A DNA stretch of 64,000 bases from Cyprinodon diabolis (taxonomy: Eukaryota; Chordata; Actinopteri; Cyprinodontiformes; Cyprinodontidae), in NCBI GenBank assembly GCA_030533445.1, contig CM060083.1, forward strand, positions 31,637,666 through 31,701,665, written 5' to 3'. Below the pieces are notes generated by a model. It was given only the letters and a program-made list of their open reading frames with translations, searched no databases and was not told the DNA's origin. Position numbers and translations under genes: made by a program. This document shows, one piece after another, positions 31,201-42,482 of the stretch. Position 1 is the first letter of the stretch; every line of letters begins with the position of its first letter.

Positions 31201-34200
31201 ATATTAGATGCCATTCATGACTTCACTGGGATTCCATGCTGAGGCTTAAACCACTACACCACAGAGGGACTGAATGTTAAGGCAATAAGCACATCAATCT
31301 TTTAGTTGTCAGTTTCACACATGTGAAAATTAATTTGTGAAAATGACAAGCGCCTCCTTAAGTTATGTTTTCCATTTACAGAATTGGTTAGGAAATATGT
31401 ATCTAGGCTATTGATGCTTTTAGTGGATCCATTATTGTTTGCTGAATAATGAATATGTGACTGACCTCACAGCCTTTGAAGAAAACTTCACATCTCTATT
31501 TAGCTTGATTACCTAATTATGAGGCCTGCTTCACATAAGCTGAATTAAAAAAGAAGTCCAGAAAAAGAGAAAAAGTTGGGCTCAACCTATCGTGAGCAGT
31601 GCAGGGTGCCAGGTGTAAGTAATCCAGCTAAATGAAGATCTCAGCCTTTTTTTTAAAAAGCTTAAAACCCACTTTTTTAATTTAGCTTTTAATTCTGACT
31701 ATAATACTGTCTCTTAGATGTCATCTTTCTGTGTGCTCCTTTCTATGCACCTCTGGAAGGCTTTTAATGTCCTGCAGCACTGCACCACTACAGCACTTTT
31801 AATTGTATCTTGTATGTTTTTATATGTGTTATGTATTGTTTTATGGCTTTGTCGTAAAGCACTTTGGGTACTATTTGGTTATTGTAAAGGGCTATACAAA
31901 TAAATTTGATTTGATTTGATCTAATAAGTAGCTAAAAAACACATTTACTAGCCTCTTCTCTGGCTGAAATGATCATACTTTAGGGAATTGCTTGTCATTT
32001 TTCACAGATAAACAACTACTAACCTAAAAATCAATAGAAGAAGCCAATATGGTGGCGTGCAGATCTTACAGGTGGTACATTTAACTTTTTGTCATTGCTG
32101 TGGTGTAGCAGTCTTTGCCTTCATGCAGGACACCCCTTGGATTGAACACTGGGTACAAAGTGATCAAGCAATAAAAACTATATCAGACAGCAGATATAAT
32201 TTAGAATTAACCGGCAACTGACAACCTGAACTCTAACTTAAACTAACGGAGACCTATTTTAGAAGGGATCCAGGGAGGAAGAGGTCTGGAGCCATAAAAT
32301 GTGTTCAGATAATGTCATTCACAAATGTATATATTTGACAGGCCTAACCATAACTCCCTATTAGCAGATTTCCTGCGTTTATTATAATTTGCATCTCTTG
32401 CGGTAAACAAAAAGACTATCCCAAAGATAAAAATGAGAACAGAAAACACGAAAAAATAGACACACAAAACACATGCAAAGAAAACAAATGCTGCCACTGA
32501 GAAATGCTACAATCACAGAAAATAGAGAGCGGCAAAATGGAAACGAGCTGCAAAGACACACAAAACATACAGAATAAATGTTTATGGACCAGACCCTTAG
32601 CAACAATGTAAACAGGATGTCCGGCCAGAGAACATTTGGTGGGAAGAAAGAAAAGCCAAATTTCTTATTCTATTGCTTTAATTACGGATTGCAATCTTAA
32701 CATTTGGGTGCATACTGCTAACAAACTATAATATTTAAATAACTAATATCTATTTAATCCTATTATGATATATTTCTAAGATATTATATAACAGCATCCT
32801 ATGTTTCTTTAATCCCCTCTCCAGTTGTTCCAATTAAACCTTTAAGATTCCACTTCCTTCCTATCTGCCTTATCTTGTTCTATGTTCTACATATTCTGTT
32901 ATTTTACAGACTAAACATTCATCAGTTTGACTTTAACTAAATATAAATAATGTTGTGTTTAACACAGTATGATCAAGTTTTATTCTAGTCAAAATATTCT
33001 TTTATCTTCGGTTCTTTCTAGTCACATCCTTGACATTAATAGATTTCTGCACAATATAATTTCCTTTCACTTTTATTTTTTTTCCCTCCCATCTTGCCAT
33101 TTTTTTCTTTTTTAATTATCTTCTTAGCTTCTCCTTTCCCATAAGGTACTTTTATAAAATCATTTGTCTGCTCATTCATTTCCATTTATACCTACATGAC
33201 CAGGAACCCAGCAACATTTGACATTTATGTAAAGATTCTTTAATCTGTGTCAGTATTGTTTATTTATCTGCCACTGCTCTGCCACCACAGTAATGTGCTT
33301 TGTAAATAACTTCTATTACGGTAAAATTCTATAATAAATTTAAGAATTCAAGGAATTCTAAGATTTATCTTGAAATGCTTCCAGTAAGGGATATTTTATA
33401 GTCTAAGGTTCCTTGGTAGTCTTTAAAAGCTACTAAAATGATTTTTGTTTAACGTGATGTTACTCCTTGATAAACCATAATAAAACAACTATGGAACAGC
33501 TGTGATTTAAAAAAACAGTAAACCCCATGATCTAAATCCCTCCCTTTTCACTACTCTCTGTTGCTTCAGCTGCGTAAGAACTGCAGATGTTTCTCTTCAC
33601 CCAGGACAGATTGACTGGACCATTAAAAAAATCTGAATTATTAATTTTTTTTATTTGGTTTAATACATTTTAGCTATTCTGTTGTAGATTTGCTGCTGTG
33701 TTCTGGCTTGTTGTCTGAGGAAGACCCAGTTTAAACTGTCAGATGGATTTCCTCCAGTTTGAATCTAAAAGGCTTTGCCATACAGAGGAGTTCATGGTCT
33801 AATCTGTAATGGCAAGATCCACATTGTGATGCCTGTGCAAAACGAGCCCAAATGATCAGCTGTCCACCACTGGGCCAACACTTGATGTGAGGTGTTTGTG
33901 TTGAAGAACTGAATGGAAAACTGCAGCTGCTGCTTGGTAACTCCTGTGACAGTGGCCCAGTCCCAATGATGACAATAAACTCTATGCCCCTCTATGAAGT
34001 GTGCAGCAGGAGGAAGGGCGCTTAAGGGTTTGAGTGTGCACGTTACAAGTGTGCAAAATCTGGAGATTTGTGACAGTTCTTCTAATGGAGACAGCTAAAG
34101 TGAGAAAAACATGTCCCTGTTTTTGTAATGTTACTGCTAAAAGAAATATTTATATCAAAATATAAAATATTTTGTAATTTATACTGTCAATGTAGAACCT

Positions 34201-37200
34201 ATGTGCTCATTTAGAATCTTGATGGAAAGTGGGATGATTTTAAACAGTGATCTCGATTAGTTGCATTAAAGGGTTGAGGAATGGCTTTGCATGTTTTGTA
34301 ATTGTTAGGGTTCTGTTAGGTTTTCTGTTTTTTCCTCCTCACCTGCGGCTTGTTGGGTCATTACCAGAGGAGTATAAGAGCAGTGTACTGTCAACGCCTC
34401 GGCGCCAGAGCGTTTGCCAGTATCAGGTAGTCTAGCCAAACTGAGATTAGCTGAGTCTAATTAATGCCTTGTCTCTCTGAGTCTAAGCTTTGCCTTTTGT
34501 CTCTTTGTTTTCCGGTAGGATACCCTTCTGATCCGCTGGATATGCCTGGTCCTTCTCCCCCCTTGGAGGGAAATATTCGAGTCACACTGAGTAAGGGAAA
34601 ACCTTCACCAGATCTGTTCAAGCCATCCTCTAGAAACCCTGTGACAGTCTGCTTCGTTGCTCCTCTGGACCCATCTCTAGTCTGCCTTATCCGCCCTCCA
34701 ACAAGTTCAACCATTTCTGGTCAATACCCCCACAAACAGGACCCAAGGATCAACCAGGAACCCCGTTATGTGAGTCAATACAAACCATTAATCTGCCAAG
34801 TATCATTTTCCCTACGGACCATGAACTCATCTCTGTTACCTCCCTTCTAGAGGTTCACCAGACCGCTGGATTTCCCCCCGCTGAGAATCCCCACTAGATA
34901 GGTCTCTGAGTTTTTCCAGACAGATTTTTATCCCGCAGAGAATCCCCTTGTTTAATTGCTCTGAGTTTCCCTAGACCGCTGTATTCTCCCCTGCTGGGAA
35001 TCCCCTTAGTTTGTCCCTCTGGGTTCAATGTTTGTCTCTCTGGTTGTATTCTCCAATGAACTGGTTAACTTTAACCCTGCCTCTGTGTGGTGTTCTGCAT
35101 GTGGGCAAATTTTAGGACCCCATTATGACACCAATGTTATGATTTAGTACATTTTAGGTTATGATTATTTAGGTTGGTCAGTTATTCCAAAATTACAATT
35201 AACATTCTATAAATCAAAAACTGCTCCCTTACTCACCAGTCTTTGATGAACATTGACTAACTGTTACAAATTATCCAACAGATGTTAAATAAAGCAGAAG
35301 TTTGTGGAGATTTATTGATTGAATATCAATTAAGAGAACAAAAAGTTTTTATTATTGATTTGTGGATGATTTACAGGAGGCTTTATGTTTATCATAATCA
35401 AACGGCATGGCAGCTGGATCATCACCATGTTTCTGATTTTTTTGTCTCAAATGTCACATGCGGCTGTGATTTGTGAGGAAAAAACTTCACCAAACTGCTT
35501 AGATGAGTGCTTAGCTCAGGTATGGATGAAGGGCCAAAGGCCTCTGAAGAATCGAAAGACACTACTCACTCGGACCCTCAGTGGAACGCACAATTGAAGT
35601 ATGCAAGGGCAGAAGTGCAGGTACTGGGACTGGGCCAGTGATGGCCACATTAGTGTGATTGTCCTAAATGGGACTAAAGTGTGGAAAGTAAACTATAAAT
35701 GCTTTTGGATGTGACTTTATGCCCAATTACTTGATTCATCCCATTTCTACACTTCTACCCACCTTTTATCTGCAGGAAGAAGTTGAGACTGTCGCTCACT
35801 GTTTGCTATCGATGCCATCTCTGCTTCTTCCAGCGCATTCAGCTTGTCTTTAAGCTCCCTGAACCTCTGCAGCCCGGCCTCGTCCGCTGATTCATCCTGG
35901 TCCTCCGCGCTGGACTCTGTCAGCTCTAACAGCTGGAGCTGCTCCTCAGCTGCCAAATAAACAAGAATGGCAGCTATGAGTGTATTCTTGGAGCAGACCA
36001 TGCTGGCAATAACTCAATGATTTCTGGTGTAAACAGGGAGCAAAACTTATCAGGCAGGTTATAATGAATTAAAAAATACAAAACAAAAACCGCAGGTAGG
36101 AGAACTGCACTGAAACAAGCTTTGTCACACCTAAAAAATCTTGATGATTAAACAATGTGCAAATAAAGGCTCCAATTTAGGTAGATGATACTAGGCTATC
36201 ATTCTGACCCTTTAACAGTTAAGAACAGCTTTTCTGAAGACTGGAGCTCCGCCTCCATGCATAACCTTGTAAACTGGGAGAGAAATTATCCCATCAAGTC
36301 TGACTTTGCTCATTGTGCATCAGCTGCATCTCCTGTGGAGGGCTGTCTGGGGCTGCCAAGCTCAGTTTTAGAGCGCTCCTGTTTAGAACCCACTGGTAAT
36401 CGATCATTTTCCACCCTGCTAAAAATATTACAGAGCTGGAAGCTGGATAGTGAGAAGAAGGTGAAAAAAATTGGAGAGGGAGTGAGGCGAGCGGCACAAG
36501 CTGTCTCCAAGGGAACACAAGTCACGCTAGTGAAGTGGTACCAGGGCAGGGAGCTATTTTTGTTCCCAGCCGTCCTGTCTTTGACAAAGAGCAGATGGTT
36601 AGGGAGCATGAGCTGTGCTAAGGTGCCTTTGATTCACCTGGAAGACTCTTCCTCTCTGTAGCTTCTCTCTGGGCCAGAACGGTCCTCAGGTACTGCAAGA
36701 TGCTGCGGCATCCCTGATGCAAAACCTCTTTAGGAGGAAAACGAATGGGGCAGTCCCTCAGGTTCAGGCCTCTCAGTGTAATCACTCTGCCTGCAAAGCA
36801 AACGAAGTAGGTATGAGCTCACACTGGTTTTACAAGCCAGACATTCAAAAGCAGCAGAGAAGCAGCTCTGGCTCAGTGGGATGAGCAGTTTTACAATCCA
36901 AAAGTTGTGGATTCATTTCTAGCCTCCTCACGTGTTGATGTGCCCCTGTGCAAGGCACTTAACTCCAAGTTCCCCACAGATTTGAGTACTGCTATATGAT
37001 TGTGTGCAATTTGCTGAGTGCCACTGGATATAAAGAAAAAAACCTGATTGATCGGTTTTAGGAAAAACAAGGAGGAACTTTTTAACCCCCTACTATGTGT
37101 TCATTAACTAAGATAAATCAGAAAGGAGCTTCATTTGAGACAGAAATAAAACAAAAGAGAAAATTTGGGTCTCAAGGATTGAAATATTGCTCATGATTTC

Positions 37201-38948
37201 ATGTGAGCGAAATGAACTCACCCAGCTCTGCTGGAAGCTCTGAGATCGGATTGGCTTCAAGTACAAGATTTCTCAGAGACCTGCATGATCAGAATTACAG
37301 GTTAAGCATTATAAAATAATCCCATATCCCTTTTTGGGACTTAATAAAGGAAATTAATGTGAATTATACTTTTAAGGAATCAGTAAAAATGGTTTAGATT
37401 AAATATAAACGAAGATCAATGGACAAACCTTGTGTATAATGATGGCTAATTAATAACAAATATTGACAGGAAAACTATTTACTTAAAAAAACACACACAT
37501 GGTTCAGGGACTTTCTAAAAATCATTAATTAAAGAAACCTATTCTGGACAGATTTTGTCATGAACTTGAAGGGTTTTCATCCTCTGGGGGGATAAAGCTT
37601 TTCGGGCTTCATAGTTTCCAAAAATAATTACAAATATCCAAACCCATGGGCCTCTAAATCTACTTTTAATGAACACTTTTGGAAAACTTAGGCAGTTAGA
37701 AATGTTTGCACAACACTCAACAGAAGTTGTGTCCCTCTTCCACTTGCTCCACTTGGTCTGGCTCTACTCCACACCATCACTTTTTAAACGCTCACATTTC
37801 TGCTTTTTTTTTTTTTAGCTCTGCTCAGGACGTTCAGAGCTGGGAAGGATGGGACGGAAAAATGGTGGGATTGAGAAGAGTATGGTGAAGTCTGATATGA
37901 ACTGTTAAACAGTGTCTACAAAGTTTATTGATTTAACTTAAGGATGTAAGCTGTACTTTTTAAAGGGTGCATTGATTTAACAGCTGCATTGAATAAAAAA
38001 AAAAAACAAGAGCTGGGCATACGTTTCTCAGCAAACTGTTCGTCAACTGCACACTTTTTTAATATAATATAGGTTATTTAATTGCTCCTCAAAAATGAGT
38101 GATTGTTTCAGTTAGTTTTACCTATTCAACATATACAACTTTTGAGCACAGCAGACTGGTTTATGTTCGCCTACCTTATGTCTAGTTTCCTGTGTATTGG
38201 CAGCACTCTCCTGATGAAGCAACGCTATTTAAGCACAAAAATGCGTTGTTTTTAAAACATATAAATATAAAAAATATAACTGCGGATGTCTGGGGGACAG
38301 TGATTCGCCAACATGTTATGAATGCTGGCGTACCATAAAGAATACATTATGAACAGTTTAGTTTGTGCCTTCAAGACGTTGCCCATAAGAAGACTTTACT
38401 TGGATATAACTTAACGGAATACCTTCAGAACAGCTCCAAATGACACGGAACTCATATGGGTGAGTAGAACATGATGTAATAATGTAAAATCAAGGGGCCA
38501 ATGTAAAAAAAAAAAACAGCATTTCCTTTTAAAACACAGCTCTTAAAGAGGAATGCTTTAGGCTCTGACCTGTGTGACCCTATGTCAGCTGGAAGGGATG
38601 TAATGAGGTTGTTTCTGAGGTCCAGCCACTGCAGCTGAGGCAAGCTGCAGAACATTGGTCCAGGAATGCTGGAAATCTGATTTCCCTCCAGACACAGATA
38701 CTGAGGGGTAACAGGATTCCTGTTATTATAAAGAGGCGATGTGAAGCAGAGGAATGCATCAGTAGCGGACTCACCGTAAGGTGGCTGTTTTTCAGCACCC
38801 AATCAGGAACACATGTGAGGTTGGATCTCCGCAGGCAAAGCATCTCTGTGGAAGTGGGCTCGCTGTGTTTCCTCACTACGTTCAGCTTGTTCCCGAAGCT
38901 TTGCTGTGTTTCTCCGGCCTCCTCAATGGAAGTCATTGAAGAGGTCAT
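28164..38948 (-). CDS. lrrc27: leucine-rich repeat-containing protein 27
   Basis: Eleven minus-strand coding exons: 38775-38948, 38570-38700, 37222-37280, 36638-36790, 35763-35949, 30722-30784, 30446-30505, 30268-30328, 29049-29134, 28364-28484, 28164-28274. All phases close, giving 1206 nt and about 401 residues (human LRRC27 is about 530). The N-terminal third is leucine-rich repeats (LCLEGNQISSIPG, LQWLDLRNNLITSLPADIG, LRNLVLEANPISELPAELG, LNLRDCPIRFPP). These match the human repeats closely, including the cysteine cap. The rest is charged helix with coiled-coil character, ending ILFE. Role is poorly known; the X-boxes upstream suggest a ciliary link. Exons 6 and 7 are the least certain, and a missed exon is possible because the middle is shorter than in human. 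Confidence 0.85.
28364..28484 (-). CDS. lrrc27: lrrc27 coding exon 10
   Basis: Acceptor TCGCCTTTAG, donor GAAGAG/GTTAGC. Encodes WKLEQKIFTPVKRMPEKR to EEDVEE. The following intron is only 89 bp and happens to be open in the same frame, so retention would read through to a different, longer tail. Confidence 0.72.
29049..29134 (-). CDS. lrrc27: lrrc27 coding exon 9
   Basis: Acceptor CTATTACAG, donor GACAG/GTAAAG, 86 nt starting in phase 0. It encodes a hydrophilic linker ending TAEVQQD. Confidence 0.7.
29926..30115 (+). repeat. tRNA-derived SINE
   Basis: Starts with GTGTTGGCCTAGTGGTTAGAG, carrying an A-box (TGGCCTAGTGG), and has a B-box (GGTTCGATGCC) about 60 bp later. These are the internal Pol III promoter elements of a tRNA-derived SINE. 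The downstream part (TGAGCAAAATGCTTAATCCC) is typical of fish SINEs and the tail is CTAATCTAATC-like. It lies in lrrc27 intron 8. Confidence 0.78.
30268..30328 (-). CDS. lrrc27: lrrc27 coding exon 8
   Basis: Strong acceptor (TTGTTGTTGTTGCAG) and donor (CAG/GTATGT) around 61 nt encoding DAHEKCCKQAKIRGRQRKVQ. Confidence 0.7.
30446..30505 (-). CDS. lrrc27: lrrc27 coding exon 7
   Basis: Encodes EAAQRELRKKQAPLVKEKK, resembling human AALRELQEKQALMEQQRRE. The acceptor is ambiguous: CAGAG/A fits the phase from exon 6, while CAG/AGA two bases earlier would change it. The donor AAAAA/GTGTGC is weak but fits exon 8. Confidence 0.6.
30722..30784 (-). CDS. lrrc27: lrrc27 coding exon 6, tentative
   Basis: Open 63-nt segment between TTTTTATGCAG and GTAGGA, encoding SEEQLDLLSQQITVILKDC. 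The phase fits exons 5 and 7, but there is no clear similarity to human and the donor is mediocre. Confidence 0.4.
31650..31918 (+). repeat. LINE 3' tail (L2-type) with TTTGA repeat
   Basis: Ends with AAAGCACTTTGGGTAC, then GTAAAGGGCTATACAAATAA and TTTGATTTGATTTGAT, the characteristic 3' end of fish L2/CR1-like LINEs with its pentanucleotide tail. Confidence 0.75.
34290..35130 (+). repeat. dispersed retroelement-like repeat C, plus-strand copy
   Basis: Shares its 3' end (TGTGGTGTTCTGCATGTGGG ... CCATTATGACA) and its 5' part (AGTATAAGAGCAG, then CGGCGCCAGAGCGTTTGCCAGT) with 53597-54285 in opposite orientation. The 5' part has a TATA-like sequence. I cannot name the family. The frame 34464-34850 is not a gene I recognise. 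Confidence 0.5.
35763..35949 (-). CDS. lrrc27: lrrc27 coding exon 5
   Basis: Acceptor TATTTGGCAG, donor AAAAG/GTGGGT. Encodes an acidic stretch (SSAEDQDESADE) and a charged helix (LQRFRELKDKLNALEE) like the EEEIRRFWKLRQEIVEH segment of human LRRC27. Confidence 0.78.
36638..36790 (-). CDS. lrrc27: lrrc27 coding exon 4
   Basis: Acceptor GCTTTGCAG, donor CCAG/GTGAAT, 153 nt. Encodes VITLRGLNLRDCPIRFPP and then a helix (ILQYLRTVLAQRE), parallel to the end of the human LRR region (LKALNLRHCPLEFPP). Confidence 0.87.
36868..37042 (+). repeat. tRNA-derived SINE, degraded
   Basis: An A-box-like TGGCTCAGTGGGATGAGC is followed by the common fish SINE segment CCCTGTGCAAGGCACTTAAC. The B-box (GGATTCATTTC) is mutated. 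It lies in lrrc27 intron 3. Confidence 0.65.
37222..37280 (-). CDS. lrrc27: lrrc27 coding exon 3
   Basis: 59 nt, acceptor CATGCAG, donor GTGAGT. Encodes SLRNLVLEANPISELPAEL, matching the human LKTLLLERNPIKMLPVELG repeat. Too short for a simple open-frame search. Confidence 0.87.
38570..38700 (-). CDS. lrrc27: lrrc27 coding exon 2
   Basis: Acceptor TTACCCCTCAG, donor CACAG/GTCAGA. Encodes two LRRs (YLCLEGNQISSIPG and LQWLDLRNNLITSLPADIG), the most diagnostic part of the gene. Confidence 0.88.
38775..38948 (-). CDS. lrrc27: lrrc27 coding exon 1
   Basis: 58 whole codons from ATG 38948 to donor GTGAGT at 38769-38774. It holds the first LRR half (LCLRRSNLTCVPDWVL). A second in-frame ATG at 38936 is the alternative start. 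Confidence 0.8.
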
Positions 38949-39180
38949 TCTGGATTAACCCGCTTTGAAATGCCTCATTTGTTGGTGACTTTTTTTTTTT
39001 CTTTTCCCGTCAAAAGTTTGACGCAAGCTAACTGGATTTCACCTAGCTAGCATAAACTGTCGAGTTAGTAACTAAATAAATGTCGTATTTCTTCGCTTAC
39101 CATTTCAGTCGCTGTACTCAAAAAGTCAATTAAAAAGATACTCAATCACCGGAAACCAGTCTTGCATATATTTTGAAAAA
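38949..39180 (-). promoter_or_regulatory. lrrc27 5' UTR / core promoter region
   Basis: Region between the ATG and the X-boxes. No TATA box is placed. A T10 run at about 38991 interrupts it. The transcription start is probably within 39000-39180. Confidence 0.4.
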
Positions 39181-39215
39181 GTAAGCTAACTTTCGGGAGC
39201 GTCTCCCAAGAAGCT

Positions 39216-39246
39216 GTAACCATGGCAAAGGTGTAACCATGACAAC
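39216..39246. promoter_or_regulatory. two tandem RFX X-box motifs upstream of lrrc27
   Basis: GTAACCATGGCAAA (39216-39229) and GTAACCATGACAAC (39233-39246) both fit the X-box form GTNRCC-N(0-3)-RGYAAC, the second with one mismatch (A for G/C-pyrimidine step) and the first with a final mismatch. They start 17 bp apart and lie about 270-300 bp upstream of the lrrc27 start codon. X-boxes bind RFX factors and mark promoters of ciliary genes. Confidence 0.65.
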
Positions 39247-39259
39247 GAGTTCAACAAAA

Positions 39260-39950
39260 CAGCGCCTATGGCAAAACTATGGAGGGCAAAAATGACAATA
39301 TTTAATGCATAGCTTGAGTATTTTTTTTTCTTTTTTTGTAATTTAAGTTAAGCTATAATAACTGTTTTTATTCTGAAGTAATACAGTGGTGCTAAATAAT
39401 AATTATTAAAAGTAATAAAAGTAATAATATCTACTGTCAGTCAGGCATCATTAAATAGACTTAGACTTAGATTTTATTTGTCAAATATAACTAATAATAT
39501 ATTACTAATAATATATTACTGACTAATATAGAAATAGAATGGAAAATCCCTTTATTGTTCCACAATAGGTAAATTCTGGTGTTTCCAGCAGCAAAAAGAT
39601 TATAAAAAAAATTGTCACACAAATATGGACCTTAGAAAAATGTATAAGAATAGCGATCACAGAATAATAAAATACTGTACGGTAAAGTGTTCTAAAAATA
39701 TAAAAAAACTGCACCTGGAGAATAAATAACCGTTATATAGCTATGGACATTTTTACAGTAATGGATATTAGAAAATAGCAGCAAAATCAGAGATGTGTAA
39801 AATGACAGCAGCATGTTGTATAAATGACAGAGGTAGAAACTGGGTAAAATGAAAATCAAATACTTTGTGGTATGTTGTTTTAATGCATTTATATTGAAAA
39901 ATAAACAATATAAAATGTTAAAGTTAGGTCACAAATATGATAGAAATATA
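39260..39950. other. intergenic between lrrc27 and stk32c, AT-rich
   Basis: No gene. Short direct repeats of CTAATAATATATTA occur near 39490-39520. Confidence 0.4.
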
Positions 39951-40245
39951 AATGGTAAATTTTTTACACCTATAGAGCACTTTATTAGGTCATAGGACCG
40001 CAAAGTCCTTTGCGCTACATTTAGTCATTCACACACACATACACATGCTGATGGTGGCAAACAAAATTGAAGCCACAGCTGTGCTGGGGCAGGCTGACAG
40101 AACAAAAGCTGCCATACTTTGCTGCTATGGGCCCTCTGACCACCAAGAGCAAGCAATGTGGGTGGAGTGCAAACACTGTAAGAGATGAGTGGAGCACAGG
40201 CTCCAATGGGCCACATAGGTCTATATAAATACATTATTATTGAAT
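39950..40245 (+). repeat. dispersed fish repeat
   Basis: The pattern AAATGGTAAATTTTTTACACC, ATAGAGCACTTT, GCAAAGTCCTTTGCGCTACA and GTCATTCACACACACATACA matches the layout of an abundant fish repeat (TGGTAAATGG, TATAGCGCTTT, CATTCACACACA). Diverged. Confidence 0.55.
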
Positions 40246-40599
40246 GCCTCTAAAACGAGTCTGTCATGAAAACCTTAAACAGTAGTTTTGGCTCTCCAAA
40301 ATAGACATCTGATGGCTTCATCTGTGTTCTACTTTATCATCTGAATCTATAAAACAATATTAATAATTTTCTTCAGGTTATTCTAAAAACTCGATCTGAC
40401 ATTATTTTCAGCGAAGCAACATTAGTTAATAAATCCAAAATATAGATATTCCCTTGGTCTGGCTCCACCCATCAACATTATAACTAGATTGTTAAACTTT
40501 CATTTATTGCTTTCATGGTGACCAACACCAGTTCACACCTTATATCCCCGTAAGGCCCACATTTGTACTATTGTACTATTTTTTCAAAGGCGCCCAGGT

Positions 40600-41185
40600 G
40601 GCATGTGATTTATGCTTTATTAGCGGAAGCAGCCGTGAGCCACCTCATCTGTTCCTGCTTGGCTGTGACACCATCCTGGAGAGAAATATCAGCTGTGCTG
40701 CTGCCATCAACACCTTTGTTTATAGATGTTGGAGAACGGCCTGTTTTTCTAGTGTAGTCCTGTTTCTCTGTGACTGGCTGGATGTACTATCTTCATCCTC
40801 TGACATGGGAGCTGGCTCGGAGCTCGTCTGCCTGGCTGTGTGTTTCCTGGACGGGGCCGCCTTTTACAGCTGCTTTTTGTATCTCTGCTTCTGTCTCCTT
40901 GAACCCCAGTCGGCCTCAGCAGATGGCTGCTCACACTGAGCCTGGTTGTCCTTGAGGTTTATTCCTGTTAAAAGGGAGTTTTTCCTCTCTACTGTTGCTA
41001 CAGGCATGCTTAGTGTGAGGGATTGCATTCAAGTCAATGAGTTGATGCAATCAACTGGTTTTCCTTAGATAGAAAACTTTGAATCAATTTGACTGTATTA
41101 TCTGGTTAAACTATAAAGTGCCTTGAGATGACATCTGTTGTGAATTGGCGCTATAGAAATAAACTGAATTGAATTGAATTTCAAA
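40600..41185 (+). repeat. fish LINE 3' region, longest local copy
   Basis: Contains GCAGATGGCTGCTCACACTG, TTCCTGTTAAAAGGGAGTTT, GCCTTGAGATGACATCTGTT and GGCGCTATAGAAATAAACTG, ending in TTGAATTGAATT. This is a very common non-LTR retrotransposon 3' end in percomorph fish. Shorter copies are at 11185-11355 and 20874-21040. Confidence 0.78.
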
Positions 41186-41919
41186 CTGTTCATTGTTTTA
41201 TGTGAAAATTGTTGCCGACACGCAGACTTTTGCGTTGACAGTTCCTTTACTGCCCGCCGGTCAAGAACCCGGTCAGGCAGACGTGGGAGGAGCTAAACCT
41301 TCAAATAGAAGGAAAAAAAAAACTTTATCTGTTTCATATTGTTTTAAATACAAAAACATGCGTTCGTTTATCTGCCTGTTATCATGATCAGTTTGACAAA
41401 ATTAACAGGATCCAAAGAAATCAAATCTGAAGCTAATACACCTTACAATGTTAGGCCAAAACCGTCATTAATCAATTTACCTTTGAAAATAAATAAATGG
41501 ACTGAATTAAAACATTTTCATTATTATTGAGATGAACTGGGCGTCTCCTTCTCTGGGATCTAAATCTACATAAAGTAGCAGCCAGCTCTCCTGGCTGGTG
41601 TGTGTTTAACCAGTCAGTGAGCCAGCCCTGCAAATGAACGTCCAGTTAGACAGCTTAGTGAGATATAACTTCCTGCTAATGGACTCTATGTTTTCTAAAT
41701 AAAAGTCTCAATAGCTTACTTAGATAATAATAGTAGGAACATTGTTATCGTCCAGTAATGAAAAATAAATAAACAAATAATTAAAAATAACAGAAATGCC
41801 CAGTCACACAGAACACAAACAAGCTACAGTTCTAAAAAAAGGATAGTTATAGTACCACCTTATAATATTTAAACTAACAAGAATATACCTATCTATCAAC
41901 TAACCCCCCCCCCCAAAAA
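41186..41919. other. intergenic, no gene seen
   Basis: AT-rich sequence between a LINE tail and a microsatellite; nothing recognisable. Confidence 0.35.
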
Positions 41920-42030
<111 letters not shown>

Positions 42031-42092
42031 AAAAAACTGTTTTCTCACCCCTCGTGGGGTGTGTCAATGTGTCATCCTTAAGCTCGGGTCCT

Positions 42093-42482
42093 CTACCAGA
42101 GGCCTGGGAGTTTGAGGGTTCTGCGCAGTATCTTAGCTGTTCCTAGGATTGCGCTCTTCTGGACAGAGACCTCTGATGTTTTACCTGGAATCTGCTGTAG
42201 CCACTCTCCCAGTTTGGGGGTCACAGCCCCCAGTGCTCCAATTACCACTGGCACCACTGCTGCTCTTACTTTCCACATCTTTTCTAGCTCCTCTTTCAGC
42301 CCTTGGTATTTCTCAAGCTTCTCGTGTTCTTTCTTCTTGATGTTGCTGTCGCTTGGGATTGCCACCAAAGCGACAGCAACATCAAGAAGAAAGAAACCCC
42401 TGAAAAAGAAACCCTCTGGTAAAAGTTTAAGTATCAACTTGACCTCTTTACTCAAGTAAAAGTGAAAAAGTATGTGCTCCAA
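42093..42482 (-). pseudogene. C-terminal fragment of a LINE polyprotein (endonuclease domain)
   Basis: The minus-strand frame contains VAIPSDSNIKKKEHEKLEKY, then KVRAAVVPVVIGALGAVTPK and AKILRRTLKLPGLW-stop. This series is very common at the C-terminus of fish and cnidarian non-LTR retrotransposon proteins with an R2/NeSL-type restriction-like endonuclease. Only the last 110 or so codons remain, and the upstream part is broken at the 28-bp inverted repeat at 42327-42395. It is a 5'-truncated dead copy. Confidence 0.65.
42327..42395. repeat. perfect 28-bp inverted repeat
   Basis: 42327-42354 and 42368-42395 are exact reverse complements separated by 13 bases, so the strand can fold into a long hairpin. 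The left arm belongs to the LINE coding sequence (around SDSNIKKKE); the right arm is an inverted duplicate of it at the truncated 5' end. Confidence 0.9.

Larger units (their letters stand above)
30785..35762 (-). other. lrrc27: lrrc27 intron 5 with repeats
   Basis: A 5-kb intron holding a LINE tail (31650-31918), tRNA-like remnants near 31215-31275 and 32095-32160, and a dispersed repeat ending at 35130. No exon resembling the central human segment was found. Confidence 0.5.

Noticed and set aside
31210..32165. tRNA gene candidates near 31215-31275 and 32095-32160
   Set aside because: A- and B-box-like sequences are present, but no cloverleaf can be formed; at best SINE remnants.
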